Source of the DNA: Methylobacterium sp. GXS13
GTDB lineage: Bacteria > Pseudomonadota > Alphaproteobacteria > Rhizobiales > Beijerinckiaceae
Length of the DNA stretch: 64,000 nucleotides
Direction: 5' to 3'
Assembly (NCBI RefSeq): GCF_001455965.1
Contig: NZ_LKKO01000021.1
Coordinates: 42,799 to 106,798, forward strand
In this document: piece by piece, positions 8,774 through 16,766 of the stretch
How the letters are laid out: every line of letters begins with the position of its first letter
Numbering within the stretch: the first letter of the stretch is position 1
Notes under the pieces: generated by a model
Seen by the model: the letters and a program-made list of their open reading frames with translations, nothing else
Database searches by the model: none
Told to the model about the DNA's origin: nothing
Translations under genes and position numbers: made by a program

Positions 8774-9737
8774 GGTCGAGGCTCCGGAAATCGGTCTGGG
8801 AACGGATCGGCTGGTGCACGAACGAGGCCGGGCGGTCGTCGTGGAGCAGGCTGAGGAGTTCGGGCCGGGCGTAGTGCCCGACCGAGTCCATCATCCGCTT
8901 GCGCTTGGTCACCAGCGCCAGGTCCATGTCGGCGATCAGGATGCCCTCGCCGGCGCCCAGCGGCTCCGCGAGGTGCTTGCCTTCCGGCGAGACGATGGCG
9001 GTGCAGTTGCCGCCGCGGCAGGCGCCGCGCAGGCGTTCGTCCGGGCAGACCTGCGCCACCTGCTCTTCGGTGAGCCAGCCCGTGGCGTTGACCACGAAGC
9101 AGGCCGCCTCCAGGGCGTGATGGCGGATCGTCACCTCCATCTGGTCGGCGAAGATCTGACCCACGAGGGAGCCCGGGAACTGCGCGGCGTGGATCTCCTC
9201 GTGGCGCGCCATCAGGGCGTAGCGGGCGAGCGGATTGTAGTGCTCCCAGCAGGCCAGCGCGCCGACGCGCCCCACCGCCGTGTCGACCACGGTAAGGCCG
9301 GCGCCGTCGCCCTGACCCCAGATCATGCGCTCATGATAGGTCGGCGTGATCTTGCGGCGCTTGAGCTTGAGGCTCCCGTCGGCGTCGAAGACCAGCTGCG
9401 CGTTGTAGAGCGAGCCATGGTCGCGCTCGTTGACCCCGAGCACGATGACCGCCCCGTGACGGCGTGCGGTTGCGGAGACCGCCTGGGTCACGGGTCCCGG
9501 CACCATCACGGCCCGCTCGTAGAGGCGCAGGTGCTCGGCGCCCTGCATCGCCGGCGGCAGCACGAAGGAGAAGTAGGGGTAATAGGGGACGAAGGTCTCG
9601 GGAAAGACCATGAAGCGCGCGCCCTTGGCGGCGGCCTCATCGATGGCATTGAGCACCCGCTCCAGAGTGCCCTCCGGCCGGTCGAGGTCGGGCGCGATCT
9701 GGACGGCGGCGGCCCGCACGATCCGGCTGTCTGACAT
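8661..9737 (-). CDS. nitC: Nit6803 family nitrilase
   Basis: 358 aa carbon-nitrogen hydrolase. The catalytic triad is visible: Glu47 in [12 protein letters not shown], Lys129 in [12 protein letters not shown] and Cys163 in ACWEHYNPL. These residues hydrolyse a nitrile through a thioimidate intermediate, giving acid plus ammonia. The sequence style matches Nit6803-type nitrilases of Nit1C clusters, implicated in cyanide and nitrile nitrogen use. ATG at 9737 follows GGAG. The C-terminal tail after the conserved [10 protein letters not shown] region is long, Gly/Pro-rich and overlaps the radical SAM gene by 113 bases, so the last 30 or so residues may not be conserved. Confidence 0.93.
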   Translation of the reverse strand: MSDSRIVRAAAVQIAPDLDRPEGTLERVLNAIDEAAAKGARFMVFPETFVPYYPYFSFVLPPAMQGAEHLRLYERAVMVPGPVTQAVSATARRHGAVIVLGVNERDHGSLYNAQLVFDADGSLKLKRRKITPTYHERMIWGQGDGAGLTVVDTAVGRVGALACWEHYNPLARYALMARHEEIHAAQFPGSLVGQIFADQMEVTIRHHALEAACFVVNATGWLTEEQVAQVCPDERLRGACRGGNCTAIVSPEGKHLAEPLGAGEGILIADMDLALVTKRKRMMDSVGHYARPELLSLLHDDRPASFVHQPIRSQTDFRSLDHEQQPASDEPSHVPAGGGGPGRDADGAPDQRIAVLRR

Positions 9738-9820
9738 GGGAGATCCTCCGGCTGTGAACGGCGGCCACGTCGCGCGCGGCCGCCGGATGCGACGTCCCGG
9801 ACTGGAAGCCAGAGGGCCGG

Positions 9821-10303
9821 TCAGACGGTCCAGGTGTCGATGATCACCGCGTTGTCGCGCTTGTGCAGGAGGATGCAGTCGAGGACGTCGAGAGGGTTGA
9901 TCATGCGGATGCCCTCGATGAAGGCGGCCTCCCCGTGGCCGTAGAGGGCCTGGGTCGAGAACCGGCAGGCATAGACCTTGCCACCCTCGGCCATGAACTT
10001 CTCGAGCTGGTTGTTGAAGTTGAGGTGACCCGGAAAGGCCTCGTCGCCGAGCCGGGGGAAGCCGCGCTGGACGCCCAGCGTGATGCCCGGGCCGTAGAGA
10101 AGGATGGAGGTCTCGAAGCCCTTGCGCTGCAGGCGCGTGGCCTGGAGCAGGTTCACGAGGCCGATGGAGCCCTCGAACGCGACGGTATGGAAGGTGACCA
10201 GAGCCTTCTGGCCCGGCTCGGCCTTGACGTCCTCGAAGACCTTCTCCTCGTAATCGACCAGGAAGTCGCCCTTCTTGTGAGGCTCGCGGTTCACAGCAGG
10301 CAT
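9821..10303 (-). CDS. nitB: MSMEG_0572/Sll0783 family nitrogen starvation response protein
   Basis: 160 aa, first gene of the minus-strand cluster. ATG at 10303 has a strong GAGGAGAG ribosome site. The protein starts with a charged segment and then shows an alternating strand-helix pattern ([34 protein letters not shown]) like DsrE/DsrF-type small alpha/beta proteins. The Sll0783 family is a marker of Nit1C-type clusters and is reported as strongly induced by nitrogen starvation in cyanobacteria. No classical active site is evident, though one conserved-looking Cys lies in YACRFST. It is probably a cytoplasmic pathway protein, function unproven. Confidence 0.88.
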   Translation of the reverse strand: MPAVNREPHKKGDFLVDYEEKVFEDVKAEPGQKALVTFHTVAFEGSIGLVNLLQATRLQRKGFETSILLYGPGITLGVQRGFPRLGDEAFPGHLNFNNQLEKFMAEGGKVYACRFSTQALYGHGEAAFIEGIRMINPLDVLDCILLHKRDNAVIIDTWTV

Positions 10304-10402
10304 TGATCTCTCTCCTCGGTGGATTGACCGCGGAAGACTGAACTTCGAGCGGTCTCAATCCCTACATGGCAAGCGGTGTGCCAGAGGATGTCGATCAACC
10401 AG

Positions 10403-10637
10403 CCATACAAGGCGCCAAAGCGATATTCATACAATAATGCGATCAATGCTGGCGGCTCAAATATCAGGCGGCGCGCCGTGCGCCTATTTATCAAGCGTTT
10501 CTTGGGCGCATAGTCGACAGCGCATGCACAATCGCGGATCGGTTATTGTCAGCATTGTATGGATAAAACCGAGGACCCAGTCGGCGCGTGACCGCGGTAC
10601 GACTATTGCAAGCCATACAATGAAGCATTGATCGCAT
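10403..10637. promoter_or_regulatory. divergent nitB-mocR control region with four CATACAA boxes and a 14-bp inverted repeat
   Basis: The region between the divergent cluster and the MocR gene has four copies of CATACAA: 10404-10410, 10428-10434, 10614-10620 on the plus strand and 10555-10561 on the minus strand. An exact 14-bp inverted repeat (ATGCGATCAATGCT at 10437-10450, its reverse complement at 10624-10637) brackets about 170 bases. The region is AT-richer than its surroundings. MocR proteins such as GabR are known to bind ATACCA-type direct repeats, so these boxes are good candidate operators for the adjacent regulator; this last step is inference. Confidence 0.6.
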
Positions 10638-10657
10638 CATGATCTAGGCCGCCACGC

Positions 10658-12097
10658 ATGACTTCGCCTGAGCGAGACGAACGACCGAAACCGCAGACCG
10701 GAGGGACCGGGGCCTGGACGCCGGATCTGAAGCGGTGGGGCAAGCCTCACTACCTGGCGATTGCGGAGGCCTTGGCCGACGACATCCGGACGGGGCGCCT
10801 CACAGCGGGAACGCGCCTCCCGACCCAGCGCGCCCTCGCCGAGGCGCTCGATCTGAACTTCACGACGGTTTCACGCGGCTACGTCGAGGCCCATAAGCGC
10901 GGACTGATCGAGGGACGCGTCGGGCAGGGGACCTTCGTGGTCGATCCGGCTCGCCCGCCCCGTTCGACTGCTGTTGCGCCCGCGCGTCGGATCGGCCCGG
11001 TCGATTTGACCATGAACCTGCCCCCCGAGCCCGACGCGCCGGCCCTGCAAGCCCGCATGCAAGCCGCGTTCGTGGACCTGTCCGGCAATCTCACCAACCT
11101 GTTGCGCTACCAGGGCTTCGGCGGGACCGAGGAGGACAAGGAGGCGGCTCTGCGCTGGCTGAAAGGCCGCGGGGTCGTCACGTCCCGCGAGCGTCTGCTG
11201 ATCTGCCCGGGGGCGCACAGCGCCCTGTTCAGCATCCTGGGGCAGGTGGCCCGGCCGGGCGACACGATCTGCGCCGAGCGGATCACCTATCCCGGCATCC
11301 GCGCGCTCGCGGCGCATTTGCGCCTGCGCCTCGTCGATCTGCCCATGGACCGGTACGGCGTCGATCCTGATGCTTTCGCCGCCGCCTGCACAAAGGTCGC
11401 CCCGAAGGCCATCTACCTGAATCCGTTGCTGCAGAACCCCACCACCGCGACACTGCCCAGGACGCGGCGCGAGGCCGTGATCGCGGTTGCGCGGCGATAC
11501 GCCGTCACCATCATCGAGGATGACGCCTACGCCCGCATCTGCCCGACCCCGCCGCCGAGTTTTGCGGAACTCGCGCCGGAGATTACCTACTACGTGGCGG
11601 GGCTCGCCAAGTGCCTCGGTGCCGGACTTCGGCTCGCCTTCCTGGTCGCCCCGAGCGCTAGGTCCGCCCTGCCGCTGGGCGGCGCCTTGCGCGCCGCCAC
11701 GGTCATGGCCTCGCCGATCGCGACGGCATTGGCGACGCGCTGGATCATGGATGGCACGGCGGAGGCCATCGTGCAGTTCGTTCGCGAGGAATCGGCCGCG
11801 CGCCAGCGCATCGCCACTGCGATGCTTCCCGCCGCGACCTACACCGCTGATCCGCATGCCTTCCACGTCTGGATCACGCTGCCGGAGGGCTGGACGCGCT
11901 CGGCCTTCGCCAGCCAAGGTCGGTCGGCCGGGCTCGGCGTCATCGCCAGCGACCCTTTTTGCGTCGCGGGGACACCGCCGGAGGCGGTCCGCCTCTGTCT
12001 GGGCGGCCCCTCCACCCGGCAACAGATCACGCACGGACTGGAAGTGCTCGCCCACGCCCTCGAAGGCTCGCCGGCCCTCGCCTCAGCGTACATCTGA
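10658..12097 (+). CDS. MocR-type regulator (GntR HTH plus aminotransferase domain)
   Basis: 479 aa. Residues about 25-95 are a winged GntR helix-turn-helix (GTRLPTQRALAEALDLNFTT, followed by a GQGTFVV wing). Residues about 115-470 are a class I aminotransferase fold; the PLP-binding lysine is Lys318 in AGLAKCLGAGLR, and IIEDDAYARI carries the Asp that contacts the PLP ring nitrogen. Such fusions sense amino-acid-like or PLP-linked ligands and regulate a neighbouring operon. It is divergent from the nitrilase cluster and shares its CATACAA-rich intergenic region, so it is the probable regulator of that cluster and of itself. ATG at 10658 is the first good start. Confidence 0.9.
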   Translation: MTSPERDERPKPQTGGTGAWTPDLKRWGKPHYLAIAEALADDIRTGRLTAGTRLPTQRALAEALDLNFTTVSRGYVEAHKRGLIEGRVGQGTFVVDPARPPRSTAVAPARRIGPVDLTMNLPPEPDAPALQARMQAAFVDLSGNLTNLLRYQGFGGTEEDKEAALRWLKGRGVVTSRERLLICPGAHSALFSILGQVARPGDTICAERITYPGIRALAAHLRLRLVDLPMDRYGVDPDAFAAACTKVAPKAIYLNPLLQNPTTATLPRTRREAVIAVARRYAVTIIEDDAYARICPTPPPSFAELAPEITYYVAGLAKCLGAGLRLAFLVAPSARSALPLGGALRAATVMASPIATALATRWIMDGTAEAIVQFVREESAARQRIATAMLPAATYTADPHAFHVWITLPEGWTRSAFASQGRSAGLGVIASDPFCVAGTPPEAVRLCLGGPSTRQQITHGLEVLAHALEGSPALASAYI

Positions 12098-12287
12098 ACT
12101 ATTCGAGCCCGGCATAGGTCGAAGTGCACTCGGTCAGCCGGAGGTAAGCTTAGCGGTTGCACCCTTGGCCTGTTCACGATCCTAACGTGAATGGCTCGCA
12201 GCGGCGCACGAAGGTCCGCTTACGGGATACTAGGATTGCCCCGGTTTGGTGGACATCGAGAACGCTTTCGCGTGAGGTGTTTGTCCA

Positions 12288-12622
12288 ATGCCCAAGAGCC
12301 GCCCCCATACCCCGCCGAGTTCCGCCGACAGATGGTCGAGCTGGTCCGCGCAGGCCGTGATCCGAACGACTTGGCTCGCGAGTTCGAGCCCTCCGCACAG
12401 GGCATCCGCAACTAGGTGGCCTAGGTCAACCGCAGCGAAGGACGGCGTGATGCAAAGCCACCGCCTGCCGACCCCGGCCTGACAGCGGTCGAGCGCGATG
12501 AACTCGTCCGGCTGCGGCGTGAGAACCGGCAGCTGAAGCTGGAGCGCGATATCCTCTCGCGCGCGACAGCCTGGTTTGCTTGGGAGACCGGGGTTCTGCA
12601 GTCGGGGTCTTCCGGTTCATGA
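12288..12622 (+). pseudogene. IS3-family orfA (HTH) pseudogene
   Basis: The reading begins MPKSRP at 12288, then appears to lose one base in a C run and continues in another frame as YPAEFRRQMVELVRAG, the HTH of IS3 OrfA. Two in-frame TAG codons follow IRN (at 12413-12415 and 12422-12424) where intact relatives usually read IRNWVAQ. The frame then continues through the leucine-zipper-like RRENRQLKLERDIL segment to a TGA at 12620-12622. The damage (one indel and two nonsense changes) shows decay, not a programmed feature. Confidence 0.75.
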
Positions 12623-13491
12623 AAGCGAACCAGGCCGACTTCCCGATCGCTGCCATGGCACGCATGCTCGGCGTGTCGAAGGCGGGATACTATGCCTGGG
12701 CTGGCCGGCAGCCCTCGGCGCGTCGGATAGCGGACGCAGCCCTGCTCAAGCGCATCCGCACCGTCCATCTCGGCTCGCACGAGACCTATGGCGCGCCACG
12801 CGTCCACGCCGACCTGCGCGAGCGGCACTCCCGTAAACGCATCGCCCGGCTGATGCGCGATGCTGGTCTCGTTGGAGCCTGCCATCGGCGCGGTGGCCCC
12901 GTCACGACGCGGCGTGATCGAGAAGCGCGCCCAGCTCCCGATCTGGTCGACCGCAACTTCGCCGCCGCTGCCCCGAATCGGCTCTGGGTAGCGGATATCA
13001 CCTACGTGCCGACTGCTGCGGGCTTCCTCTACCTCGCCATCGTGCTCGACGCCTTCAGCCGCCGGATCGTCGGGTGGGCCATGGCCAACCGCCTGCGGTC
13101 AGAGCTTGTCCTGGACGCCCTGGAGATGGCTGTCACCCGGCGCAGGCCTCGCGACGTGATCCACCACTCGGACCAGGGATCGCAATACACGTCGCTGGCC
13201 TTCGGCAGCCGCTGCTAGGAGGCGGGCGTGCGACCCTCGATGGGTTCGGTCGGCGATGCCTACGACAACGCCATGGCCGAAAGCTTCTTCTCGACCCTCG
13301 AATGCGAGTTGCTCGCCCGCCGCCGCTTCCGCTCGCGGGCCGAGGCCCGAATGGCCTGCTTCAGCTACATCGAGGGCTTCTATAGCCCACTCCGCCGGCA
13401 CTCGGCGCTCGGATACCGCTCGCCCGTCGTCTACGACCAGGCAACCCAATCAGACCCGTCACCTGAGATGCTATTCGACCAAGCCCCCTGA
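12580..13491 (+). pseudogene. IS3-family orfB (DDE transposase) with internal stop
   Basis: The frame encodes the IS3 transposase catalytic part: an HTH_21-like segment (MARMLGVSKAGYYAWAGR), then rve-type integrase motifs LWVADITYVP (first Asp), IHHSDQGSQYTS (second Asp) and AYDNAMAESFFSTLE (Glu). A TAG at 13216-13218 splits it after FGSRC, just before the segment carrying the catalytic Glu, so no complete enzyme can be made. In functional IS3 elements orfB is made as a -1 frameshift fusion with orfA; here orfA is also broken. Confidence 0.8.
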
Positions 13492-13518
13492 ACCGTCCAC
13501 AGAAACGGGGCAATCCCA

Positions 13519-14065
13519 AAGCCAGAGGACCCGGGCCCCCACCGCCTCGATCGCCTCGCGCACGCCAGCGACCTTGTGGGCCTGCAGGTTGTCGAGGATC
13601 ACGGTGACGCCGGCTTGCAGCACCGGGACGAGGTTGTCGGCGACGTAACTCCGTAAGCGCTGGCCGTTCGTGGCGCCATCCATGAGGCTGAGCGCGCACA
13701 GGCCGGTGGTGCGCAGCGCCGCGGTAACGGTCGTGGTCTTGTAATGCCCCTGCGGCACGAGCAGCCGGCAGCGTTCGCCGCGGGGCGCGCGTCCGTAGCA
13801 GCGAGCCATGTTGGTGGCGGCCGCGGTCTCGTCGAGGAAGACCAGCGTGTCGGGGTCGAGAGCGGGCATGGCATCGAACCAGGCTTGGCGCTCGGCTTTC
13901 ACATCCGCCCGCTCCTGCTCAACCGCGTAGACAGCCCCTTTTTACGGCTGATGCCATGGCGGGCGAAGAAGCGCGACAGCCCGCTCGTGCTGGCCGTCAC
14001 GCCACGCGCGGCCAAGACATCGCGCAACTCGCGCAGGAAGATCTCGGGCCGGGCCTCGTAGGTGG
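13519..14065 (-). pseudogene. IS630-family transposase fragment, truncated at both ends
   Basis: Reading on the minus strand, EARPEIFLRELRDVLAARG and FFARHGISRKKG belong to the HTH part, and LVFLDETAAATNMARCYGRA plus VTVILDNLQAHK carry the first two catalytic Asp residues of the DDE domain. The C-terminal part after ARVLWL is replaced by the IS3-family end, and the N-terminus before EARPE is missing. The two parts are in different frames, joined by a -1 step at an A5G4 run (13935-13943). That could be decay or the programmed frameshift known in some IS elements. Nonfunctional. Confidence 0.8.
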
Positions 14066-14381
14066 ACACTTCCTGCTGCCGCTCAGAGGATGAGACAGAA
14101 AAACCCTGATCTCGCTCGACTGGGAATTGGTAAGTGGCTGATTTTGCTGGCGCTTGCCTCCTGATGCAAGTGCGAGATTGGCGTATCAATCGAGGCTTCC
14201 GCGATGCATGGAATTGCAGGCATTGCATCACTTCTGACCGTAAATCACCAAACTCGTTCCAAACTGAAGGTGCCTGGTTTTCAGGTGGCTGATGAGGCGA
14301 AATTTTCATAGGCGCTCGCCCCGGACGTCTGAACGTTGAGCCTTTGCTGATCACGCGGCCTTACGATCGAGGAGTTCGAAA
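14066..14381. other. AT-richer gap upstream of the HEPN-like gene
   Basis: About 315 bases between the IS630 fragment and the HEPN-like gene. It is clearly less GC-rich than the flanking core genome, consistent with transferred DNA, and must contain the promoter of the HEPN-like gene. No coding sequence, RNA or repeat is supported. An open frame reaching 14354 on the minus strand is only the upstream extension of the IS630 fragment frame. Confidence 0.4.
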
Positions 14382-15113
14382 ATGGGCTATCCAAGAGGTC
14401 CCCTCCTCAAGGTCCTCGCCGCGCGTATCCTGGCGAACCTCGACCATGTCGAGGAGCACGCCTTATTGTCCCCGGCAGCCCAAGAAGACCCGCCCTACGC
14501 GGACACACAGCTCTTGATCTCCCTCATCGGGGTCATCGTCTTCCCGCATGAGCGCTCGGCTGAAGCCCTCGGTAAGCTCCTGAGCGAGTACGGGCGGCTC
14601 GATCAGGTCCTGACCGTCCAGCATCCTAAGGGCACCCCGGACGGCAAGCTGATCGAACTCACGGGGGCAGACGGGCTAACTGAACGCGTCGATCCGAGCT
14701 CCATCGCGAACCTGCCGCGCCTCCTCCGTCACAGCATCGCGCACTTCAACGTCCTGCCGCTCGAACGAGGCGGGAGGTTCTCTGGGATCCGCGTCTGGAA
14801 CGTGAACGACCAAGACGTCATCACCTTCGTGGCGGACATCGATTTCGATGCCTTCCGACCGCTCGCGAAACGCGTGTTGACGGAATTGGCCGATCCAACC
14901 CGGGATGACCTCAGCCTCGCGGATCCAGAAGACCCGTTGGATGTCCTCCGGCGTGAGACTGCGAAGCCGAAGGCGAAGGGCAAGGCGCCCAGGCCCGTCG
15001 ACAATGCCTGGAACGCCCTCCTGGAAGCCTGCGGCGGTGACGAGGAGAAGGCTCGGAACGAGATGACCACGGCGTTGAAGCAACACGCATCAGTGCTCAA
15101 GTCGAAACGGTAG
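14382..15113 (+). CDS. HEPN-like protein (pEK499_p136-type)
   Basis: 243 aa. The central region contains LPRLLRHSIAHFNVLP with Arg116-x4-His121, which fits the R-x4-6-H motif that marks the RNase active site of HEPN domains. The flanking predicted helices and the bulky hydrophobic pattern agree with an all-alpha HEPN fold. The C-terminal about 60 residues are Lys/Ala/Pro-rich with DNAWNALLEA-type helices and may be a linker plus accessory region. It stands at the edge of an accessory island, convergent with a nuclease-like gene (21 bases apart). HEPN proteins often act as ribonuclease toxins or antiviral effectors. No partner gene for a two-gene HEPN/MNT pair is present. Confidence 0.65.
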   Translation: MGYPRGPLLKVLAARILANLDHVEEHALLSPAAQEDPPYADTQLLISLIGVIVFPHERSAEALGKLLSEYGRLDQVLTVQHPKGTPDGKLIELTGADGLTERVDPSSIANLPRLLRHSIAHFNVLPLERGGRFSGIRVWNVNDQDVITFVADIDFDAFRPLAKRVLTELADPTRDDLSLADPEDPLDVLRRETAKPKAKGKAPRPVDNAWNALLEACGGDEEKARNEMTTALKQHASVLKSKR

Positions 15114-15134
15114 ACGGCCACTGGGCAAGCCAGC

Positions 15135-16103
15135 CTAGAGACCCTTCGACCTTGCCAAACGCTCAAGCTTATCGACCGCCCGCCAAAGGACGTGAGCCGT
15201 ATCGTTGATAATGCTGGCGCCCTCCCGCCTGTCTCTAGCGGTGCCCGACGCAAGGTCCCAACTTGTAACCGGTGAGCCGTAGTTGGGGTTCTCATCCATG
15301 GAAAAGATACGGCTGCCGACAAGCTCGACGAACTCGTGCATCGCCGACATCACTGGCCCGAAGGCACGCTGCATCTCCGGGTCTACGAACTCGTAGTGCG
15401 CGCCGAGCCAGTTCTCCGAGATGTTATTAAACGGCACCATGCCGCAGAGCAATACGGGGAAGCGGAAGTTGGCTTGCGCGAGAAACCTCATTGCGTCAGG
15501 CGAGACCAGATCCCTGAAACTCTGAAGCAATCGAACATCTTGTGGGTTCGCATGCCCGTACTTCAACACAGGACTAAGTTTATCGAGCTTATCCCCCAAG
15601 CGTCGAAAACCCTTCCTGTTTTCTAGCTGCGTCTGTTCGGCGAAGGAGGTCCAAGTTGGGTCAAAGGCTTTGATTGCGGCCGGGAAAGGTGCAGCCCGCT
15701 GCTCGATATCGCCCCAGCTCCACACGCTCACCGTCATGGGGTGCGAGGTCCGCCGCAACTCCTTTGTTATCAGCCTGGCAGCCTTCTCGATGGCAACATC
15801 TTTCTCAGCGGTGGTCGCGAGGATGAATTCGTCAAGCCGCGGTCTGAATGTAAGTGCCAGCTCTACCTCGTCGCGCAATTGCCTCTCCGTGAGGCTTCGG
15901 TCATGTCGCTTGCACTGCATCCCGACGCGTCTGCTGTCTGAGGTACGTTGACCGGAGATGTCGACGCCGCTCTGCGCCTGACCGGAGCGACCGTTGAGCT
16001 GGGTGCCAGCGTCGCCGAGTTCGTGCCTCAACAGGACAAGCATCGCGCGTTCGAAAGCCTGCCAATCCCTCGGTTTGCGTAATTCGAAATCAGAGATGGC
16101 CAT
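15135..16103 (-). CDS. restriction-endonuclease-like (Mrr/PD-(D/E)XK type) protein
   Basis: About 322 aa from ATG at 16103 (MAISDFELRK). This start is chosen over one at 16163 because homologous domains begin just before WQAFE. Residues 14-66 show a nuclease core: Glu18 in WQAFERAML, Asp48 in GQAQSGVDIS, and Gln63-x-Lys65 in GMQCKRH, matching the E...GVDI...QxK pattern of Mrr-like PD-(D/E)XK enzymes. The rest (about residues 70-322) has no domain I recognise and is helix-rich. It is the last gene of a minus-strand run with the PIN-like and ImmA/IrrE genes. It probably cuts DNA as part of a defence or genome-stability function; target unknown. Confidence 0.68.
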   Translation of the reverse strand: MAISDFELRKPRDWQAFERAMLVLLRHELGDAGTQLNGRSGQAQSGVDISGQRTSDSRRVGMQCKRHDRSLTERQLRDEVELALTFRPRLDEFILATTAEKDVAIEKAARLITKELRRTSHPMTVSVWSWGDIEQRAAPFPAAIKAFDPTWTSFAEQTQLENRKGFRRLGDKLDKLSPVLKYGHANPQDVRLLQSFRDLVSPDAMRFLAQANFRFPVLLCGMVPFNNISENWLGAHYEFVDPEMQRAFGPVMSAMHEFVELVGSRIFSMDENPNYGSPVTSWDLASGTARDRREGASIINDTAHVLWRAVDKLERLARSKGL

Positions 16104-16184
16104 GCGGAGATCTACCTGTGGATCAGCGAAACATACTTCCCATGGAGGCGCTCCGGTCAGCACGCGCCAAGACGAGCTGAGGAC

Positions 16185-16751
16185 TTATCGTCGGCTCTTC
16201 GCAGCTCCGCCCCGCTTACCAGCCGGTGCTGGCTTTGCCTCCGTTCTCGCCCGCTCGAATGCCAGTTCGAGAGAAAACTCGTCGATCCTAGCCTGCAGCC
16301 ATTTCCTCGTAAAATGCTCCCGTAGCCCACCTTTGATTGGGTAGCCGATCTTCATCAGGAGTTCTTCCAGCGAGACCAGCCTATCGGTGTAGCCAGCGCG
16401 GACTCCGAAACGGATGCTGGCTATGTCTGGCCCACACAGCATCCACGCATCCGAGCGACCCGTCGCATGAACCCAAAGGTCTCGTTCCCCGTCGTCGAGC
16501 ATGCCAAGGTCGGCGTACCGAGATTGGCAAGCCAGGCGGTCGTGCCGGCTGACTGCGTGCACGGCGACGACCTCCCTGAACTCGGCGGGGTCAATGATCT
16601 CCCGATGCTGGTAACCTGTACCGGCCTCGCTCGCGACTTCTTCCACGGTCTCCAATTGGAAGCCGCTGGCGAGCGCCTTCCATCCTCCCAGGTCGTGGCA
16701 GGCAGAGATGGCGTTGTTGTCCATCAGGATGATCTGTCCCCGGGACACCAT
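16185..16751 (-). CDS. PIN-like domain protein, possible toxin
   Basis: 188 aa. The N-terminal strand IILMDNNAIS carries an acidic residue (Asp11) in the position expected for PIN-fold RNases. Glu residues in TVEEVASEAGTG (37, 38 and 42), then LDDGERDLWVHA and CGPDIASIR, supply the further acidic residues in the usual order. The C-terminus is basic. It begins 15 bases after the stop of the Xre-ImmA/IrrE gene, so the two are almost certainly co-transcribed. That arrangement resembles toxin-antitoxin pairs in which an Xre-metallopeptidase protein controls a nuclease. The PIN assignment is from motif reading only, hence moderate confidence. Confidence 0.55.
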   Translation of the reverse strand: MVSRGQIILMDNNAISACHDLGGWKALASGFQLETVEEVASEAGTGYQHREIIDPAEFREVVAVHAVSRHDRLACQSRYADLGMLDDGERDLWVHATGRSDAWMLCGPDIASIRFGVRAGYTDRLVSLEELLMKIGYPIKGGLREHFTRKWLQARIDEFSLELAFERARTEAKPAPAGKRGGAAKSRR

Positions 16752-16766
16752 CTCGCCGCCCCGGGT

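Larger units (their letters stand above)
12231..13518 (+). mobile_element. decayed IS3-family insertion sequence
   Basis: About 1.29 kb bounded by imperfect terminal inverted repeats: the left end reads TAGGATTGCCCCGGTTTGGT, and the reverse complement of the right end reads TGGGATTGCCCCGTTTCTGT, both followed by GGAC. Inside lie orfA and orfB of an IS3-type transposase, both broken. The right end sits directly on an IS630 transposase fragment, so it inserted into or beside that element. I see no matching target duplication, which fits later deletion or rearrangement on the left side. The element is probably immobile. Confidence 0.82.

Noticed and set aside
9821..10303. Sll0783-like gene as a peptidase or DsrE sulfur protein
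   Set aside because: The fold pattern is only loosely DsrE-like and the cluster context gives a better name.
14066..14381. CRISPR or tRNA-like element upstream of the HEPN-like gene
   Set aside because: No repeated units and no cloverleaf were found by eye.
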